NCBI GenBank assembly: GCA_964398865.1
Contig: CAYNOO010000001.1
Span: 1 to 64,000 of the forward strand
Direction of reading: 5' to 3'
Source: Phycocordibacter sp964398865
Lineage (GTDB): Bacteria; Patescibacteriota; Minisyncoccia; Phycocordibacterales; Phycocordibacteraceae
Length of the DNA: 64,000 bases
This document shows, piece by piece, positions 24,939 through 34,748 of the stretch. The notes under the pieces were generated by a model. That model searched no databases and was not told the DNA's origin. It was given only the letters and a program-made list of their open reading frames with translations. The position numbers were made by a program, and so were the translations under genes. The first letter of the stretch is position 1. Each line of letters opens with the position of its first letter.

Positions 24939-26288
24939 CTATTCTACCACTTCCAGCTCTGCATGAATGCTCGCGCGCACCCGTGCTATTGCGTCCTCGA
25001 TAGAAAGCCGTTCCTGCTCTCCGGAGTCGCGGGAGCGCAACGTGACCGTATCAATAAGTTCTGGTTTTTCTCCGAGCGTATCGAAATCAATGGTGATGCA
25101 CCATGGTGTCCCTATCTCATCTTGGCGACGGTATCGTTTACCAATGTTGCCGTTATCATCCCACACTATTTGTGGAACCTGCTTTTTGAGCGCTTTGTAT
25201 ACCTCGCGCGCTTTGGCAACAAGTTCTGGTTTGTTCTTGAGGAGGGGTGACACGACCGCTTTAATAGGGGCGACTTGAGGAGCAAACGCAAGATACGGGC
25301 GTACTCCCCCGTTCATATTGTCCTCCCTATACGCACTTGCCAACACTGCGAGCACGGTACGGTCAACGCCTAAGGACGGCTCGATGACGTGTGGAATAAA
25401 TCGCTCTTTCGTTTCTTCATCAAGATACGTGAGCGGTGTGCTTGCTCCTTTCTCGTGAGCGCTAAGATCAAAATCGCCGCGGTACGCAAGCCCCCACAAC
25501 TCGCCGCGACCAAATGGATAATCAAATTCAAAATCGATCGTGCGCTTAGAATAGTGCGCTCGATCTTCTGTGGAGACTTCAAGTTCATGAAGTGAGCTTT
25601 TTGGAATACCTATCGCCCCTGCAAATGCATGCATCACCTTTCGCCATTTTTCAAAGGCTTCTTCCCACGCCGCAGGTTTCACAAAGTACTCAACTTCCAT
25701 TTGTGAAAGTTCACGCAGACGAAAAATAAAATCCCGCGGAGCGATTTCATTACGAAACGCCTTTCCTATCTGAGCAACCCCGAACGGCAGCTTCGGGTGC
25801 ATGCTATCGACTACGTTCTTGAAGTTGGTGAAGATACCTCCGGCAGTTTCAGGTCGCAGATATACGGTTGAGGACTCATCTTCTGCGGCACCCGCATGGG
25901 TCTTGAACATCATGTTGAATGCTCTAGGCTCACCAAGCTCCCCATCGCATTCAGGACATTTTGTAGCCTGGTTAAGCTGGTCTGCGCGGAAACGCCGTTT
26001 ACATTTTTTACACTCAACCAAAGGGTCAGAAAATCCAGCAACGTGCCCAGACGCTTCCCACACTTTTGAGTTCATCAATATAGCCGCATCGACTCCATAC
26101 ATGTCCGCGTGATCATCGCGAAACATTCCGAGCCACGTGCGCTCTATGTTTTCTTTCAAAAGAACACCCAACGGACCATAGTCATAGGTACCCGCGAGCC
26201 CGCCATAGATTTCAGAGCCAGGAAAAATAAACCCGCGCCGCTTCGCGAGCGAGGTGATCTTTTCCATCAAATCGTTTCTACTACCCAT
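24939..26288 (-). CDS. glyS: Glycyl-tRNA synthetase, dimeric class II type
   Basis: 449 residues. GFIFPGSEIYGGLAGTYDYG near residue 20, a zinc site (CKKC...CPEC at about 77-97), class II motif 2 (FRNEIAPRDFIFRLREL) and motif 3 (EPSLGVDRTVLAVL) are present. This is the alpha2 type, not the alpha2beta2 GlyQS type. An anticodon-binding domain forms the last 110 residues (APIKAVVSPLLKNKPELVAK). In operon with the DUF11-like membrane protein upstream and PerM downstream. Confidence 0.96.
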   Translation of the reverse strand: MGSRNDLMEKITSLAKRRGFIFPGSEIYGGLAGTYDYGPLGVLLKENIERTWLGMFRDDHADMYGVDAAILMNSKVWEASGHVAGFSDPLVECKKCKRRFRADQLNQATKCPECDGELGEPRAFNMMFKTHAGAAEDESSTVYLRPETAGGIFTNFKNVVDSMHPKLPFGVAQIGKAFRNEIAPRDFIFRLRELSQMEVEYFVKPAAWEEAFEKWRKVMHAFAGAIGIPKSSLHELEVSTEDRAHYSKRTIDFEFDYPFGRGELWGLAYRGDFDLSAHEKGASTPLTYLDEETKERFIPHVIEPSLGVDRTVLAVLASAYREDNMNGGVRPYLAFAPQVAPIKAVVSPLLKNKPELVAKAREVYKALKKQVPQIVWDDNGNIGKRYRRQDEIGTPWCITIDFDTLGEKPELIDTVTLRSRDSGEQERLSIEDAIARVRASIHAELEVVE

Positions 26289-26294
26289 TATTGG

Positions 26295-28145
26295 CTACGG
26301 TACCACGGCGCCACCGCTCGGCGAAGTTGAAACCGAACCTGTGGTGAGAGGTGCGGCGGTCCCTTCTATCTGTCCTCGTACGAAACGGTCATACGCAGAT
26401 ACGCGCTGACTGCCGACGACTGTCGGGATATTCCCCACTTGCGTCAACGATGGTGTGAGAGTGACCTGGAAAGATCCGTTTTTTGATTGCCCCCCAGCGA
26501 TGTCTCCAATAGACCATGTCACGATACGCCCGGAAGAATTGAAAGAGATATTCGAACCAGCCAGGGGGGCAATAAAGCGCACATAGCTTGGCAAAACGGC
26601 GCTTACAGACGTATTCGCAAGCGCATTGGCGGAGTTTAAGACAATCCATGTGACGGTGTAAGTAGTCTCTGTATCAGCTTTCGGAGTCATTGAACCTGCT
26701 GCGTACACCATCGACGGAGAGAGTGTGATGTCGGTCGCAACGACGGCATCTGTTGTTGCTGACGATTGCACAACAACCGGAACATTGGATTCGCTCTGCC
26801 GCTCCGCCTGTACGTTCACAGAAAGATGCACGGTTGAATTCTTAAAGTCCCCCTGAGCCGTTGGTAGAGTCTTGAATGAGAACGTGAGCATTTCAGAGTC
26901 TCCAGGCGCGACATCGGAAAGACCCGGATCGGTCGCCTTACTCCAAAGGATTGAAGAATTGTTGGAGCTGTAAAAACCTCTTTGTACTTTCACCGAACTA
27001 CGATCCAGAATCGGTCCGTCAAGACCGAGTGTAATCGAGACATTTTGTACTTTAACCGGAAGATTATTAGTCCAGCGCACCACCCCCTCTACCTCGTCTC
27101 CGCGAACAATCGTGTGCGTGTCGGCAGTTACACCTTCGAGCGAGAGCGCGACGGACACGAATGGCTTTGTAACGGTGAGTGACAGCTCGGAAGCCGCAAG
27201 TGGAGCCAGAATTGCATCATTTTGATCGGCTTTCTTAGTGCCTGCGTTAAAGCGCAAAACTCTGCTCTCCCCATCCTCCCCAGCAAATACACCTTTAATC
27301 TCGACAGTTCGTTTTCCTCCCGGTTCTATGTCACCGAGAGACCAAGCCGCAGTCCCAGCCGCGGAGATTGGCTTCGAAGATTTAAAAGAAAAACCAGGAG
27401 GATAGTTTGCGATGAGGAGCATGTCTTTCAAGATGCCTGGTGCGTTTGAAACCACCGACACTGAAAAAGTAACTTCCTGACCTGACACAGCCTCCTTCAA
27501 TGCATCTATGGTGATCGATGCCGGAGCTTGATTTATTTTCGCAATATATGTGGTATCGCTCACAAAAATTGCATTCGAAGAAGGTACCCGGTATTCTGCC
27601 GACGCTTTCACACTCAAATCTTGACCGGATTCCCCGAATACAACAGCACGAACCGTGCGATTAACGCTCTCGCCCGGCTTAATGGTTCCTAAAGACTCAC
27701 GAATGCGCGGAAGCTCGCGCGAGATATCCGTGTCTGACCTCGTGCCAGTCGGGAATTCAACAATCAAATCAGTGAGCTGCATGGGAACGGCATTCCGGTT
27801 CGTAATGACCACTTGCAAAGAGAGTGTGCTGCCTGCACCGATTTCTGTCGGACCTGTTACTTGAATGTCGACGTTTTTCGTCGAGATAGTGTTATTGCCA
27901 GCAAAAAGAATTATCGCTGCTATGCCCATAGCGAGAACAAAAAATACTATGGAACCGGCAAAAAGCATCTCGGGCATCCGTAATCGACGGGTACGTTTTG
28001 GCGTAGGCGCAGCGCCTTCTTTTTTCTCCCAACTTTTAGGGGCACGGGAACCGCGTGCGAATAAAGAAGATCGCCGTACCTCCCTGTTTACCGTGCCGCT
28101 GTCCAATTTCTTTGATAGGTTTTCTAACGCACTATTGTCAGACAT
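26295..28145 (-). CDS. Membrane-anchored protein with CARDB/DUF11-like beta repeats
   Basis: 616 residues. A basic cytoplasmic segment (1-57) is followed by one membrane helix (about 60-82) and a long extracellular region. That region holds at least four Ig-like repeats with the pattern of DUF11/CARDB adhesion domains, such as WSLGDIEPGGKRTVEIKGVF and VTWSIGDIAGGQSKNGSFQV. It probably belongs to the cell surface or holds a larger assembly. It sits between recO and glyS in a same-strand run. Confidence 0.75.
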   Translation of the reverse strand: MSDNSALENLSKKLDSGTVNREVRRSSLFARGSRAPKSWEKKEGAAPTPKRTRRLRMPEMLFAGSIVFFVLAMGIAAIILFAGNNTISTKNVDIQVTGPTEIGAGSTLSLQVVITNRNAVPMQLTDLIVEFPTGTRSDTDISRELPRIRESLGTIKPGESVNRTVRAVVFGESGQDLSVKASAEYRVPSSNAIFVSDTTYIAKINQAPASITIDALKEAVSGQEVTFSVSVVSNAPGILKDMLLIANYPPGFSFKSSKPISAAGTAAWSLGDIEPGGKRTVEIKGVFAGEDGESRVLRFNAGTKKADQNDAILAPLAASELSLTVTKPFVSVALSLEGVTADTHTIVRGDEVEGVVRWTNNLPVKVQNVSITLGLDGPILDRSSVKVQRGFYSSNNSSILWSKATDPGLSDVAPGDSEMLTFSFKTLPTAQGDFKNSTVHLSVNVQAERQSESNVPVVVQSSATTDAVVATDITLSPSMVYAAGSMTPKADTETTYTVTWIVLNSANALANTSVSAVLPSYVRFIAPLAGSNISFNSSGRIVTWSIGDIAGGQSKNGSFQVTLTPSLTQVGNIPTVVGSQRVSAYDRFVRGQIEGTAAPLTTGSVSTSPSGGAVVP

Positions 28146-28163
28146 CTAATCAGGGTATAGCGT

Positions 28164-28251
28164 TTAGGGGCTAGCGTCTAGAGTAAAAAGAAGGGAAAGA
28201 AAAAATTGGCACTCTCCTCGCTATCACCTCTAACCTGACACCTACTCAGAG
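28164..28251. repeat. 7-base-period repeat tracts after recO
   Basis: Units CTAGCGT CTAGAGT at 28171-28184 and an opposite tract at 28224-28251 (TCACCTC TAACCTG and on) flank a purine-rich spacer. The second tract overlaps the last codons of recO by a few bases. Confidence 0.65.
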
Positions 28252-28833
28252 TCCGCTTTCAGAAATTGCTTCGTTGATGAGACGAACCAACGAGGCGCGT
28301 GATACTCGCACTTGCTTCAGGGTTGCCGCGTCGTACGAGATATCCAAGAATGATGTCATGTGAGGATCTTCTCGGACATACCCCAGCGCTGCAAGTACAC
28401 GAAGCACCGCTACGCATTCTGCCTCCAGGGCATATTCCTCTTCCATTTCTGGCAATGCGCGAAAGAATCCAAAAAGGACACTGAAAAGGTAGGGGTCACT
28501 CCCCTCGCCGCGGATGAATTGCCGCACGATCGCAATCACTCGAGCGGCGGCTTCTTGTGCAGATTTTTTTCCAGCGAGTGCGAAGTAAGAATTTTCCGTA
28601 CTCGTGGCACCCGTAACGCGCCACACGTCACGCCCTTTTACCAGCGAGAACACTCCGGTTGTTCCTACTTGAAGATGGGGGCGAAGTTTGGAGCGCTCTT
28701 CGCGAGCGCTCTTCGCCAAAGCAGAGATGAGACCGAGAGAGTCTGTATAGAGAGAGATGCGCACACTCCCCTCGCCTGCCGAACGGCGGGCAACGACGAT
28801 GGCGCGAACCGTTACTTCACGAGCGACGGACAT
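28246..28833 (-). CDS. recO: DNA repair protein RecO-like
   Basis: 195 residues from ATG 28833, which overlaps the ileS end by 17 bp. An N-terminal OB fold (VRAIVVARRSAGEGSVRISL) and a helical C-terminal part ending VRDPHM-like (seen as YVREDPHM) match RecO, which helps load RecA onto SSB-coated DNA. It is shorter than the usual 240 residues and lacks the zinc finger. An in-frame upstream start at 28965 would sit deep in ileS and is rejected. Confidence 0.82.
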   Translation of the reverse strand: MSVAREVTVRAIVVARRSAGEGSVRISLYTDSLGLISALAKSAREERSKLRPHLQVGTTGVFSLVKGRDVWRVTGATSTENSYFALAGKKSAQEAAARVIAIVRQFIRGEGSDPYLFSVLFGFFRALPEMEEEYALEAECVAVLRVLAALGYVREDPHMTSFLDISYDAATLKQVRVSRASLVRLINEAISESGL

Positions 28834-31800
28834 TGAGAGGTGCTCCTGCTTCTTTTCCAATAAGATTTGCGGCTTTTGCGAGCTCTGTCCAATGTTCTGA
28901 CACATCCACCTCCCTATCGGGCGGTGTAATGAGAACCGCTTTATCTTTCGGTTCCAATCCAACACTTTTACGTAAATCCTGCACCTCGCGCACTAAGTCA
29001 CGGAGCTCGCCTTCTTTTCGGAGCGAATCAGTGATAACTGTATCGAGTTTATTTTCTTCTCCAGAAACAACACTCTTAACATTTACCTCCTCGGCAATTA
29101 AGACGGTGGTCCCGGCACTGATCTGATAGAGAGATGCCTTGTACTCAAATTTCGCGAGTGGCTGACGAACTTTTATGTTTTCTTTCTGTCGCATTTCAAG
29201 TGCAATAGAGACGAGTTTTCGCACGTCTTTCATTTCTTGAAGTAAAGCCTCGTCTACACTTCCTGCTGCCGGCCAATCCGAAAGGTGCACGCTTTCAGGG
29301 GATGCGTTTTCCTTTACCCGGCTGTATGCGTATTCGGCAGTGAAAGGAATAAAAGGGGCAGATACTTTCGCGAACGTTTCTATTACGTACCGCAAGGTCG
29401 AAAGCGCGTAGCTCGCATCTTCTCCCGTTTCCTTAAAACGGTCGCGTGAACGCCGTAAGTACCACGTAGAAAGATCATCAACAAACAAAGAAAGCGGGCG
29501 TGTTGCACGATCAAGTTCGTATGCCTCCATTCCCTTTTCAACTTCCGCAATCACTTCATTCAGGCGCGAGAGAACCCATCTATCCAGTGGATGGGCGCTG
29601 AGAGTTTTCGCCAGCAGAATGTCATCCTTATACAACTCATAAAATGAAAGAACGTTGAGGAATCTTCCGATAATCTTACTCGCAACCTCACCGACCCCCC
29701 GCTCTGAAAAATTCAAATCTTCGGCACGCATCAAGGGCGATGCCAAAAGATAATAGCGGATGGCATCAGCTCCGTATTTCCCAAGTACCGTGAGGGGGTC
29801 AGGATAATTTTTTAAGCGCTTCGACATTTTCTGTCCATCTTCCGCAAGTATAATGCCATTCACGATGACGTTCTTGTATGTGGCTCTGCCGAATAAGCCA
29901 ACCCCCAAGACCAGGAGCGAATAAAACCAACCTCTCGTTTGATCCAATCCTTCTGCAATGAAATCAGCCGGATATCCTCGCGATTTCTTCAGCCATCCCG
30001 GTTTGGGATTGAAAATGTCTTTGTTCTCAAACGGATAATGATTCTGCGCATACGGCATGGAACCTGATTCGAACCAACAATCAAAAACATCCTGCACCCG
30101 CTCAAGCCTTGTGCCGTCAGATGTAACGAGCTCAACCTCATCTATATACGGTCGATGATAATCAAGCTCATAATTCTTATTATGCGGAAGTGAAACGAAA
30201 GGGAGACTAACGATCTCGGCTGGCGCGAGCATGGCGTGGTCTGCAAGGATAGGCAGTGCTTCTTTCGCTGTACTCCCTCTCGAAACTGCTGTGAGCGCGG
30301 CAACCGGCCAACCATGCGAGACAAATAATATATTTTTACCTTTATGCGTATGCTCAGACTCATACAGAAGTGCCCCCACGCGACGACGCATATCATTAAT
30401 GCTCTCCCCCTTTTCAGGACCTTCTTCAAAAAGTGGGGCAATATCCTGGAAGTGCTCCGCCCACTCGCGATCAGGTCGCCCGTTAAACACGCCATGATTG
30501 TACTCATTCAAACGCGAATCAGCTGATACAGCAGAAGCATCGAGACCTAGGGTTTCGCGCGCGATCTCAGCAGTTTGCCTGGCTCGCAGGAGCTCGGAGC
30601 TGATGATGAGATCAATGCGCACTCCCAGCTTTTGAGCGGATTGTCTTACTTCCGCTTTTCCAACTTCAGTGAGAGAAACGCCATCATCGGGCTTATAGCT
30701 TATTATTTGTTTGATATTCTTCTCGGATTCGCCATGACGCATCGCAAAATACTTGTTGCCCGATTTCTTAGTATGCGATTTGAGTTCCTCAAGAGAGCTT
30801 ACGAATAGGCTCTCTTTGGTTTTGTGATTACGCCATACGGGGATAGGCGCTCCCCAATAGCGGGCACGAGAAATTGCCCAATCCCTGGCATTCAAAAGCC
30901 AATTGCCAAATCTCTTATCGCCTACTTCTTTCGGAACCCAGTTTATTTTTTTATTTTCTGCGACGAGTTTATCTTTGAATTTCGTCACCTCTACGAACCA
31001 TGATGAAGCAGCGTAATTTAAAAGAGGTGTCTCGCAGCGCCAACAATGCGGGTATGAGTGAACGATTTTTTCTTTCGCAAATAACAAACCTTTCGCTGCA
31101 AGATATTTGATTACGGCAACATCAGTAGACTGCGGGTCATCTTTCGGTTTTGCCTGCAACCCTTTGAAATCTGAAACAACGTCCACAAAGAAACCATCTT
31201 TATCCACGTGATGCACTATCGGGATCTCTTCCTTTTGAGCGAGCTCCAAATCTTCAGCGCCGAACGCTGGCGCGAGGTGCACGAGCCCTGTGCCGTCGTC
31301 CATCGTCACATACGGAGCGTGATAGACCTTCCATGCCCTCTCTTTCCCTTTGATGTTGTGCTCTGTGAAATACGGGAACGGAGGTTTGTAGGATTTCCCT
31401 ACAAGCTCGCTTCCTAAAAATTCTTTTCCTATCGTGTGCGCATCTTTGATTACCTCCAATCTTTCCTTTGCAAGAATATATTTTTCATTTCCTGAAATAA
31501 TTTTTACATACGTTGCATCTTTATGAACCGCGGCAGCCATGTTACCGGGCAGAGTCCACGGTGTCGTCGTCCATGCAAGCAGAAATGTACCAGGCTCATC
31601 TACGAGCTCTAACTTCACTGTGACAGAAAGATCGGTGATGTCTTTATACCCTTGCGCTACTTCGAAGTTAGAAAGCGTGGTGCCGCAGCGCGGACACAAA
31701 TGCATCGCCTTGAAGCCTTCGTACACTAAACCTTTTTTGTGAAGATCATTAAACGCCCACCAGACGGACTCAGTGTAGGTTGCGTCCATCGTGCGATACG

Positions 31801-32362
31801 CAAAGCTTTCCACCGGCACTCGCTCAGGAGTGCCTGTGGAGACACGTTCACTCCCCTCGCTCGCTTGGTGGTAGTCATCATCCATATTCACCCAGCGACC
31901 AAAACGTGGAATGATCTTTCTCCAATCGTCCGCATAGCGAAGCACTGCGCGCCGTGCCGCTTCGTTGAACGTCGCGACACCTAAAGTCTCAATATCGCGC
32001 TTTGTTGCAAGATTGAGTTCTTTTTCTATCTGATTCTCAAGCGGTAAGCCATGGCAATCCCAACCCCAACGCCTGGGAACATGGTAGCCGCGCATCGTCT
32101 TATAGCGCGGAATTGCATCCTTGATAGTGCCAGCAAGAATGTGACCATAATGCGGGAGACCTGTGGCGAATGGTGGACCGTCATAAAAGACAAACTCGCC
32201 TTTGGGGGCATCTTTTTCAAGGCTTTTTCTGAAGATGTCCTGGTCTTTCCAGAAAGCTAAGATTTGCTTTTCCCTTTCTGCGACAGCGGAGGTCGCTTCC
32301 GGAGCAACGTTTTGACCTTTAGCTATCTCACTTTCTTGTTCATCTTTAAGAGGTTCATCCAT
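28817..32362 (-). CDS. ileS: Isoleucyl-tRNA synthetase with inserted histidine-phosphatase domain
   Basis: 1181 residues. Standard parts: HYGH (71-74), the editing (CP1) domain with LAWTTTPWTLPGN, RPYIDEVEL, KMSKR (845-849) and the anticodon-binding domain. Inserted between SSLEELKSHTKK and YELDYHRPYID (about residues 537-735) is a complete histidine-phosphatase (phosphoglycerate-mutase-like) domain. It has the catalytic RHG at 542-544 (FAMRHGESEKN), a second arginine in SSELLRARQTAE, and the second histidine in FVSHGWP at 683. The synthetase charges tRNA-Ile. The phosphatase could act on a nucleotide or on an intermediate, but its substrate is unknown. Between a small ORF and recO on the same strand. 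Confidence 0.95.
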   Translation of the reverse strand: MDEPLKDEQESEIAKGQNVAPEATSAVAEREKQILAFWKDQDIFRKSLEKDAPKGEFVFYDGPPFATGLPHYGHILAGTIKDAIPRYKTMRGYHVPRRWGWDCHGLPLENQIEKELNLATKRDIETLGVATFNEAARRAVLRYADDWRKIIPRFGRWVNMDDDYHQASEGSERVSTGTPERVPVESFAYRTMDATYTESVWWAFNDLHKKGLVYEGFKAMHLCPRCGTTLSNFEVAQGYKDITDLSVTVKLELVDEPGTFLLAWTTTPWTLPGNMAAAVHKDATYVKIISGNEKYILAKERLEVIKDAHTIGKEFLGSELVGKSYKPPFPYFTEHNIKGKERAWKVYHAPYVTMDDGTGLVHLAPAFGAEDLELAQKEEIPIVHHVDKDGFFVDVVSDFKGLQAKPKDDPQSTDVAVIKYLAAKGLLFAKEKIVHSYPHCWRCETPLLNYAASSWFVEVTKFKDKLVAENKKINWVPKEVGDKRFGNWLLNARDWAISRARYWGAPIPVWRNHKTKESLFVSSLEELKSHTKKSGNKYFAMRHGESEKNIKQIISYKPDDGVSLTEVGKAEVRQSAQKLGVRIDLIISSELLRARQTAEIARETLGLDASAVSADSRLNEYNHGVFNGRPDREWAEHFQDIAPLFEEGPEKGESINDMRRRVGALLYESEHTHKGKNILFVSHGWPVAALTAVSRGSTAKEALPILADHAMLAPAEIVSLPFVSLPHNKNYELDYHRPYIDEVELVTSDGTRLERVQDVFDCWFESGSMPYAQNHYPFENKDIFNPKPGWLKKSRGYPADFIAEGLDQTRGWFYSLLVLGVGLFGRATYKNVIVNGIILAEDGQKMSKRLKNYPDPLTVLGKYGADAIRYYLLASPLMRAEDLNFSERGVGEVASKIIGRFLNVLSFYELYKDDILLAKTLSAHPLDRWVLSRLNEVIAEVEKGMEAYELDRATRPLSLFVDDLSTWYLRRSRDRFKETGEDASYALSTLRYVIETFAKVSAPFIPFTAEYAYSRVKENASPESVHLSDWPAAGSVDEALLQEMKDVRKLVSIALEMRQKENIKVRQPLAKFEYKASLYQISAGTTVLIAEEVNVKSVVSGEENKLDTVITDSLRKEGELRDLVREVQDLRKSVGLEPKDKAVLITPPDREVDVSEHWTELAKAANLIGKEAGAPLNVRRS

Positions 32363-32408
32363 ACGAAATATTCTCGCATGGTACCATCCGACTTATTTTT
32401 CTTCACGA

Positions 32409-32576
32409 CTATGCGCCAGCGGGCGAAGAGTCGGCACGGATCCCACCATCTTGCTTTTCTTTGAGTCTCCTACGAGCCTCAGAAACCCATGCCCCTATAA
32501 CCTCTCCACAATTGACTGGTTTGATGTTTCCTCCCTTCCAAGAAAGAAGATCCCTCACTTTGAATGTTTCGGACAT
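32409..32576 (-). CDS. Possible 55-residue protein between argS and ileS
   Basis: An open frame from ATG 32576 to TAG 32409 gives a soluble, basic protein with VRDLLSWKGGNIKPVNCGEV and a basic helix SEARRRLKEKQ. The frame is open upstream to the argS stop, so a longer form is possible. It resembles the small unknown proteins elsewhere in this window in size and composition. Weak evidence: length, frame and same strand only. Confidence 0.35.
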   Translation of the reverse strand: MSETFKVRDLLSWKGGNIKPVNCGEVIGAWVSEARRRLKEKQDGGIRADSSPAGA

Positions 32577-32622
32577 ATACGCGTAATACTCAGCCGACGC
32601 AGAAAAGTTACCACTATAGACT

Positions 32623-34356
32623 TCACATCGCCTCAGGTGCCTTTATGCCGAGCACTGCGAGACCGTTCTTCATGGTGAGCGCAAATGCACTCGTGAGTCC
32701 AACTTTATAGGATTCATATTCGTCCCCAATAATACGCCCCTGCGCATACCAACTATTAAACGCGCTCGCAAGCTCCGTGAGATACGTAGTGACGTGGTGT
32801 GGCTCATATTCCCTCACGCCGCGCTCCACCACTTCGGGGAATCTGTAGAGCAATCTTTCCAGTTCAGAAACTGCTGGCAGCGAACTGCCGACTGTATGAT
32901 CCCTGCGGATCCGACCAGGGGTCGACTGTTCACTGCTCACTTTCCGGAGTACGCTTCGTGCTCTTGCATAGGAGTACTGCAAATATGGACCCGAGTCGCC
33001 TTCAAACGAAAGAGAAGCCTCCGGATCAAAAATAATATTTTTTCCTGTCGATTGTTTCAGAATCGAATATTTAATTGCAGCAACTGCAACCGCGTCAGCA
33101 ACAGCGCGCTTTGCTTCTTCAGATTCAAATACACGCCCCTCCATTTTCAGATAGGCTTTTGCGCGCATTTCCTCGATAAGCGACTCGCCTGTGATGATAT
33201 TTCCCTTACGCGAAGACATCTTCCCGCTTTCAAGCTGCATCATCCCGAAGGTAACATGAGTGTACTTTCCTTTCATTTCCGGAATGACCTCTTCAAGCGC
33301 TCCCTCAACAACTTTAAAAAACCCATCTTGCTCCACTGCGACGGTCGTGACGTTGAGGTCAAATGGAAAAACTTCTTGCTTCAATTTCGCAAAACCAATT
33401 TCCTTTGTTTCGTATGTCGGGGTTCCTTGGGATGTGAGAAATACGCGTGTATGAAGACCTCTCTTTTCACCTTTGTAGACGACTGCGCCATCGCTTTCTT
33501 CAAAAATACCTTTCTTTAAAGCTTCCTTTACGAGCTTCTGTCCGATGGGTGCCGTTTCGGATTCATAGAAAGCTCGGTCAAAATTCGTACCTAATACGCG
33601 ATACAAATCTGCAAAATGTTTAAGTGACGTAGCGCGACCAACATCGTACATTTCCTTAAATGCTGGATCTCCTCCATATAAACGTTTGTTTATAGAATCA
33701 ATCTCTGCTTTCGATTGAGCATCATTCTCGTAGGCAGTGTTGCCGGCAACATACGCCTTGCCTAAATCATCAATCTTTGAGGGGTCTAGTTTCTCGTTTA
33801 TCAGACCCCACATGCATTTGGCAACATGCGGACCAATATCTCCGCCATAGTTCGCTCTGTATATGTTCGCACCTGACCACTCAACGAAGCGCGAAATTGA
33901 CTCCCCGACAGTAGTCGACATCAAGTGACCAATGTGAAAAGGTTTGAAAGGATTTGGCTGCGAATATTCTACAATTATTTTGTTCCCTTTTAGGGTTTCA
34001 TTCTTGCCCCACGATTCTCCCTTATCAAGGATTGCTGATACGCTTTCAGAAAAGAAACTCCTCGACAGGTGAAAGTTAATGAACCCTGCGCCCGCGATTT
34101 CTATTTTTTCTACACCATCTGTCGTGCCGAGGTGTGCCACTATCTCTTCCGCAAGCGCACGCGGATTCTTCCCTGCGTTTTTCGCCGCAGAAAGCGCTGC
34201 GTTTGTGGAATAGTCGCCGTGAGTGAGGTCTGTGGGGTGCTCAAGTATCACTTGCGTTTCGAGCCCGAGTGCTGCAAGCGCCTCTACAAGAGCTTTGGTG
34301 ATTGCTTCAGAAATCATTCTGTCGCCATCATACAGCCTCCGCACAGTTGTGCTCAA
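32623..34356 (-). CDS. argS: Arginyl-tRNA synthetase
   Basis: 577 residues if the ATG at 34356 is used (ATGA overlap with the GNAT gene); the in-frame ATG at 34317 gives 564 residues and fits the usual start ISEAITKAL. It contains the HIGH motif in QPNPFKPFHIGHLMST, the Add-1 type N-terminal domain and a KMSSRKGN loop in place of KMSK, normal for ArgRS. The C-terminal anticodon-binding helix bundle is complete. It charges tRNA-Arg; two tRNA-Arg genes lie in this window. Confidence 0.96.
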   Translation of the reverse strand: MSTTVRRLYDGDRMISEAITKALVEALAALGLETQVILEHPTDLTHGDYSTNAALSAAKNAGKNPRALAEEIVAHLGTTDGVEKIEIAGAGFINFHLSRSFFSESVSAILDKGESWGKNETLKGNKIIVEYSQPNPFKPFHIGHLMSTTVGESISRFVEWSGANIYRANYGGDIGPHVAKCMWGLINEKLDPSKIDDLGKAYVAGNTAYENDAQSKAEIDSINKRLYGGDPAFKEMYDVGRATSLKHFADLYRVLGTNFDRAFYESETAPIGQKLVKEALKKGIFEESDGAVVYKGEKRGLHTRVFLTSQGTPTYETKEIGFAKLKQEVFPFDLNVTTVAVEQDGFFKVVEGALEEVIPEMKGKYTHVTFGMMQLESGKMSSRKGNIITGESLIEEMRAKAYLKMEGRVFESEEAKRAVADAVAVAAIKYSILKQSTGKNIIFDPEASLSFEGDSGPYLQYSYARARSVLRKVSSEQSTPGRIRRDHTVGSSLPAVSELERLLYRFPEVVERGVREYEPHHVTTYLTELASAFNSWYAQGRIIGDEYESYKVGLTSAFALTMKNGLAVLGIKAPEAM

Positions 34357-34733
34357 TCCTTCAGAGCCTTGAGAAGAGCGAATTTCTCTTTGCGAAACGG
34401 ACTGAATCCCTGCTTATTGAAAAGCGCAGGCGCTCCGGTTATGCTCAGAATCTCGTATATATCTCTTTTTTGAGCGGAACGAACGCACGCGTCGATAAGA
34501 AGCGTAGCGACACCGCGACCTTGAAAATCTTCAGAAACAGCAAGGCTTCGTATCTCGGCAAGGCGCTTCGAGTAGACCACGAGAGCGCAGCACCCGACGA
34601 TCTTCTTGCCCTCTATCGCAACGAAAAATTCGCTGGCACGCGGCAGGTGCTCCTGGAGGAGCGTATCCGGATACTTCTTTATCAGTCTCTTGATCGCGAG
34701 GAAATCCCGCGATGACGCTTTCCTGATCTTCAC
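34353..34733 (-). CDS. GNAT-family N-acetyltransferase (ArgA-like)
   Basis: 126 residues. Acetyl-CoA-binding motif GRGVATLLIDACVRSAQK and the preceding strand LAEIRSLAVSEDF are clear; the end FNKQGFSPFRKEKFALLKAL resembles the acetyltransferase domain of arginine-biosynthetic ArgA/N-acetylglutamate synthase relatives. The substrate cannot be told. It overlaps argS by 4 bp (ATGA), so the two are translationally coupled. Confidence 0.85.
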   Translation of the reverse strand: MKIRKASSRDFLAIKRLIKKYPDTLLQEHLPRASEFFVAIEGKKIVGCCALVVYSKRLAEIRSLAVSEDFQGRGVATLLIDACVRSAQKRDIYEILSITGAPALFNKQGFSPFRKEKFALLKALKD

Positions 34734-34748
34734 AGTGTGAGTAGAGGC

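Noticed and set aside
32362..32622. T-box type leader before ileS
   Set aside because: No T-box (TGGNACC) motif with a terminator was found; the space is better explained by a small open frame.
32623..32625. UGA recoded as glycine
   Set aside because: UGA ends argS and other genes at the expected length, so it acts as stop here.
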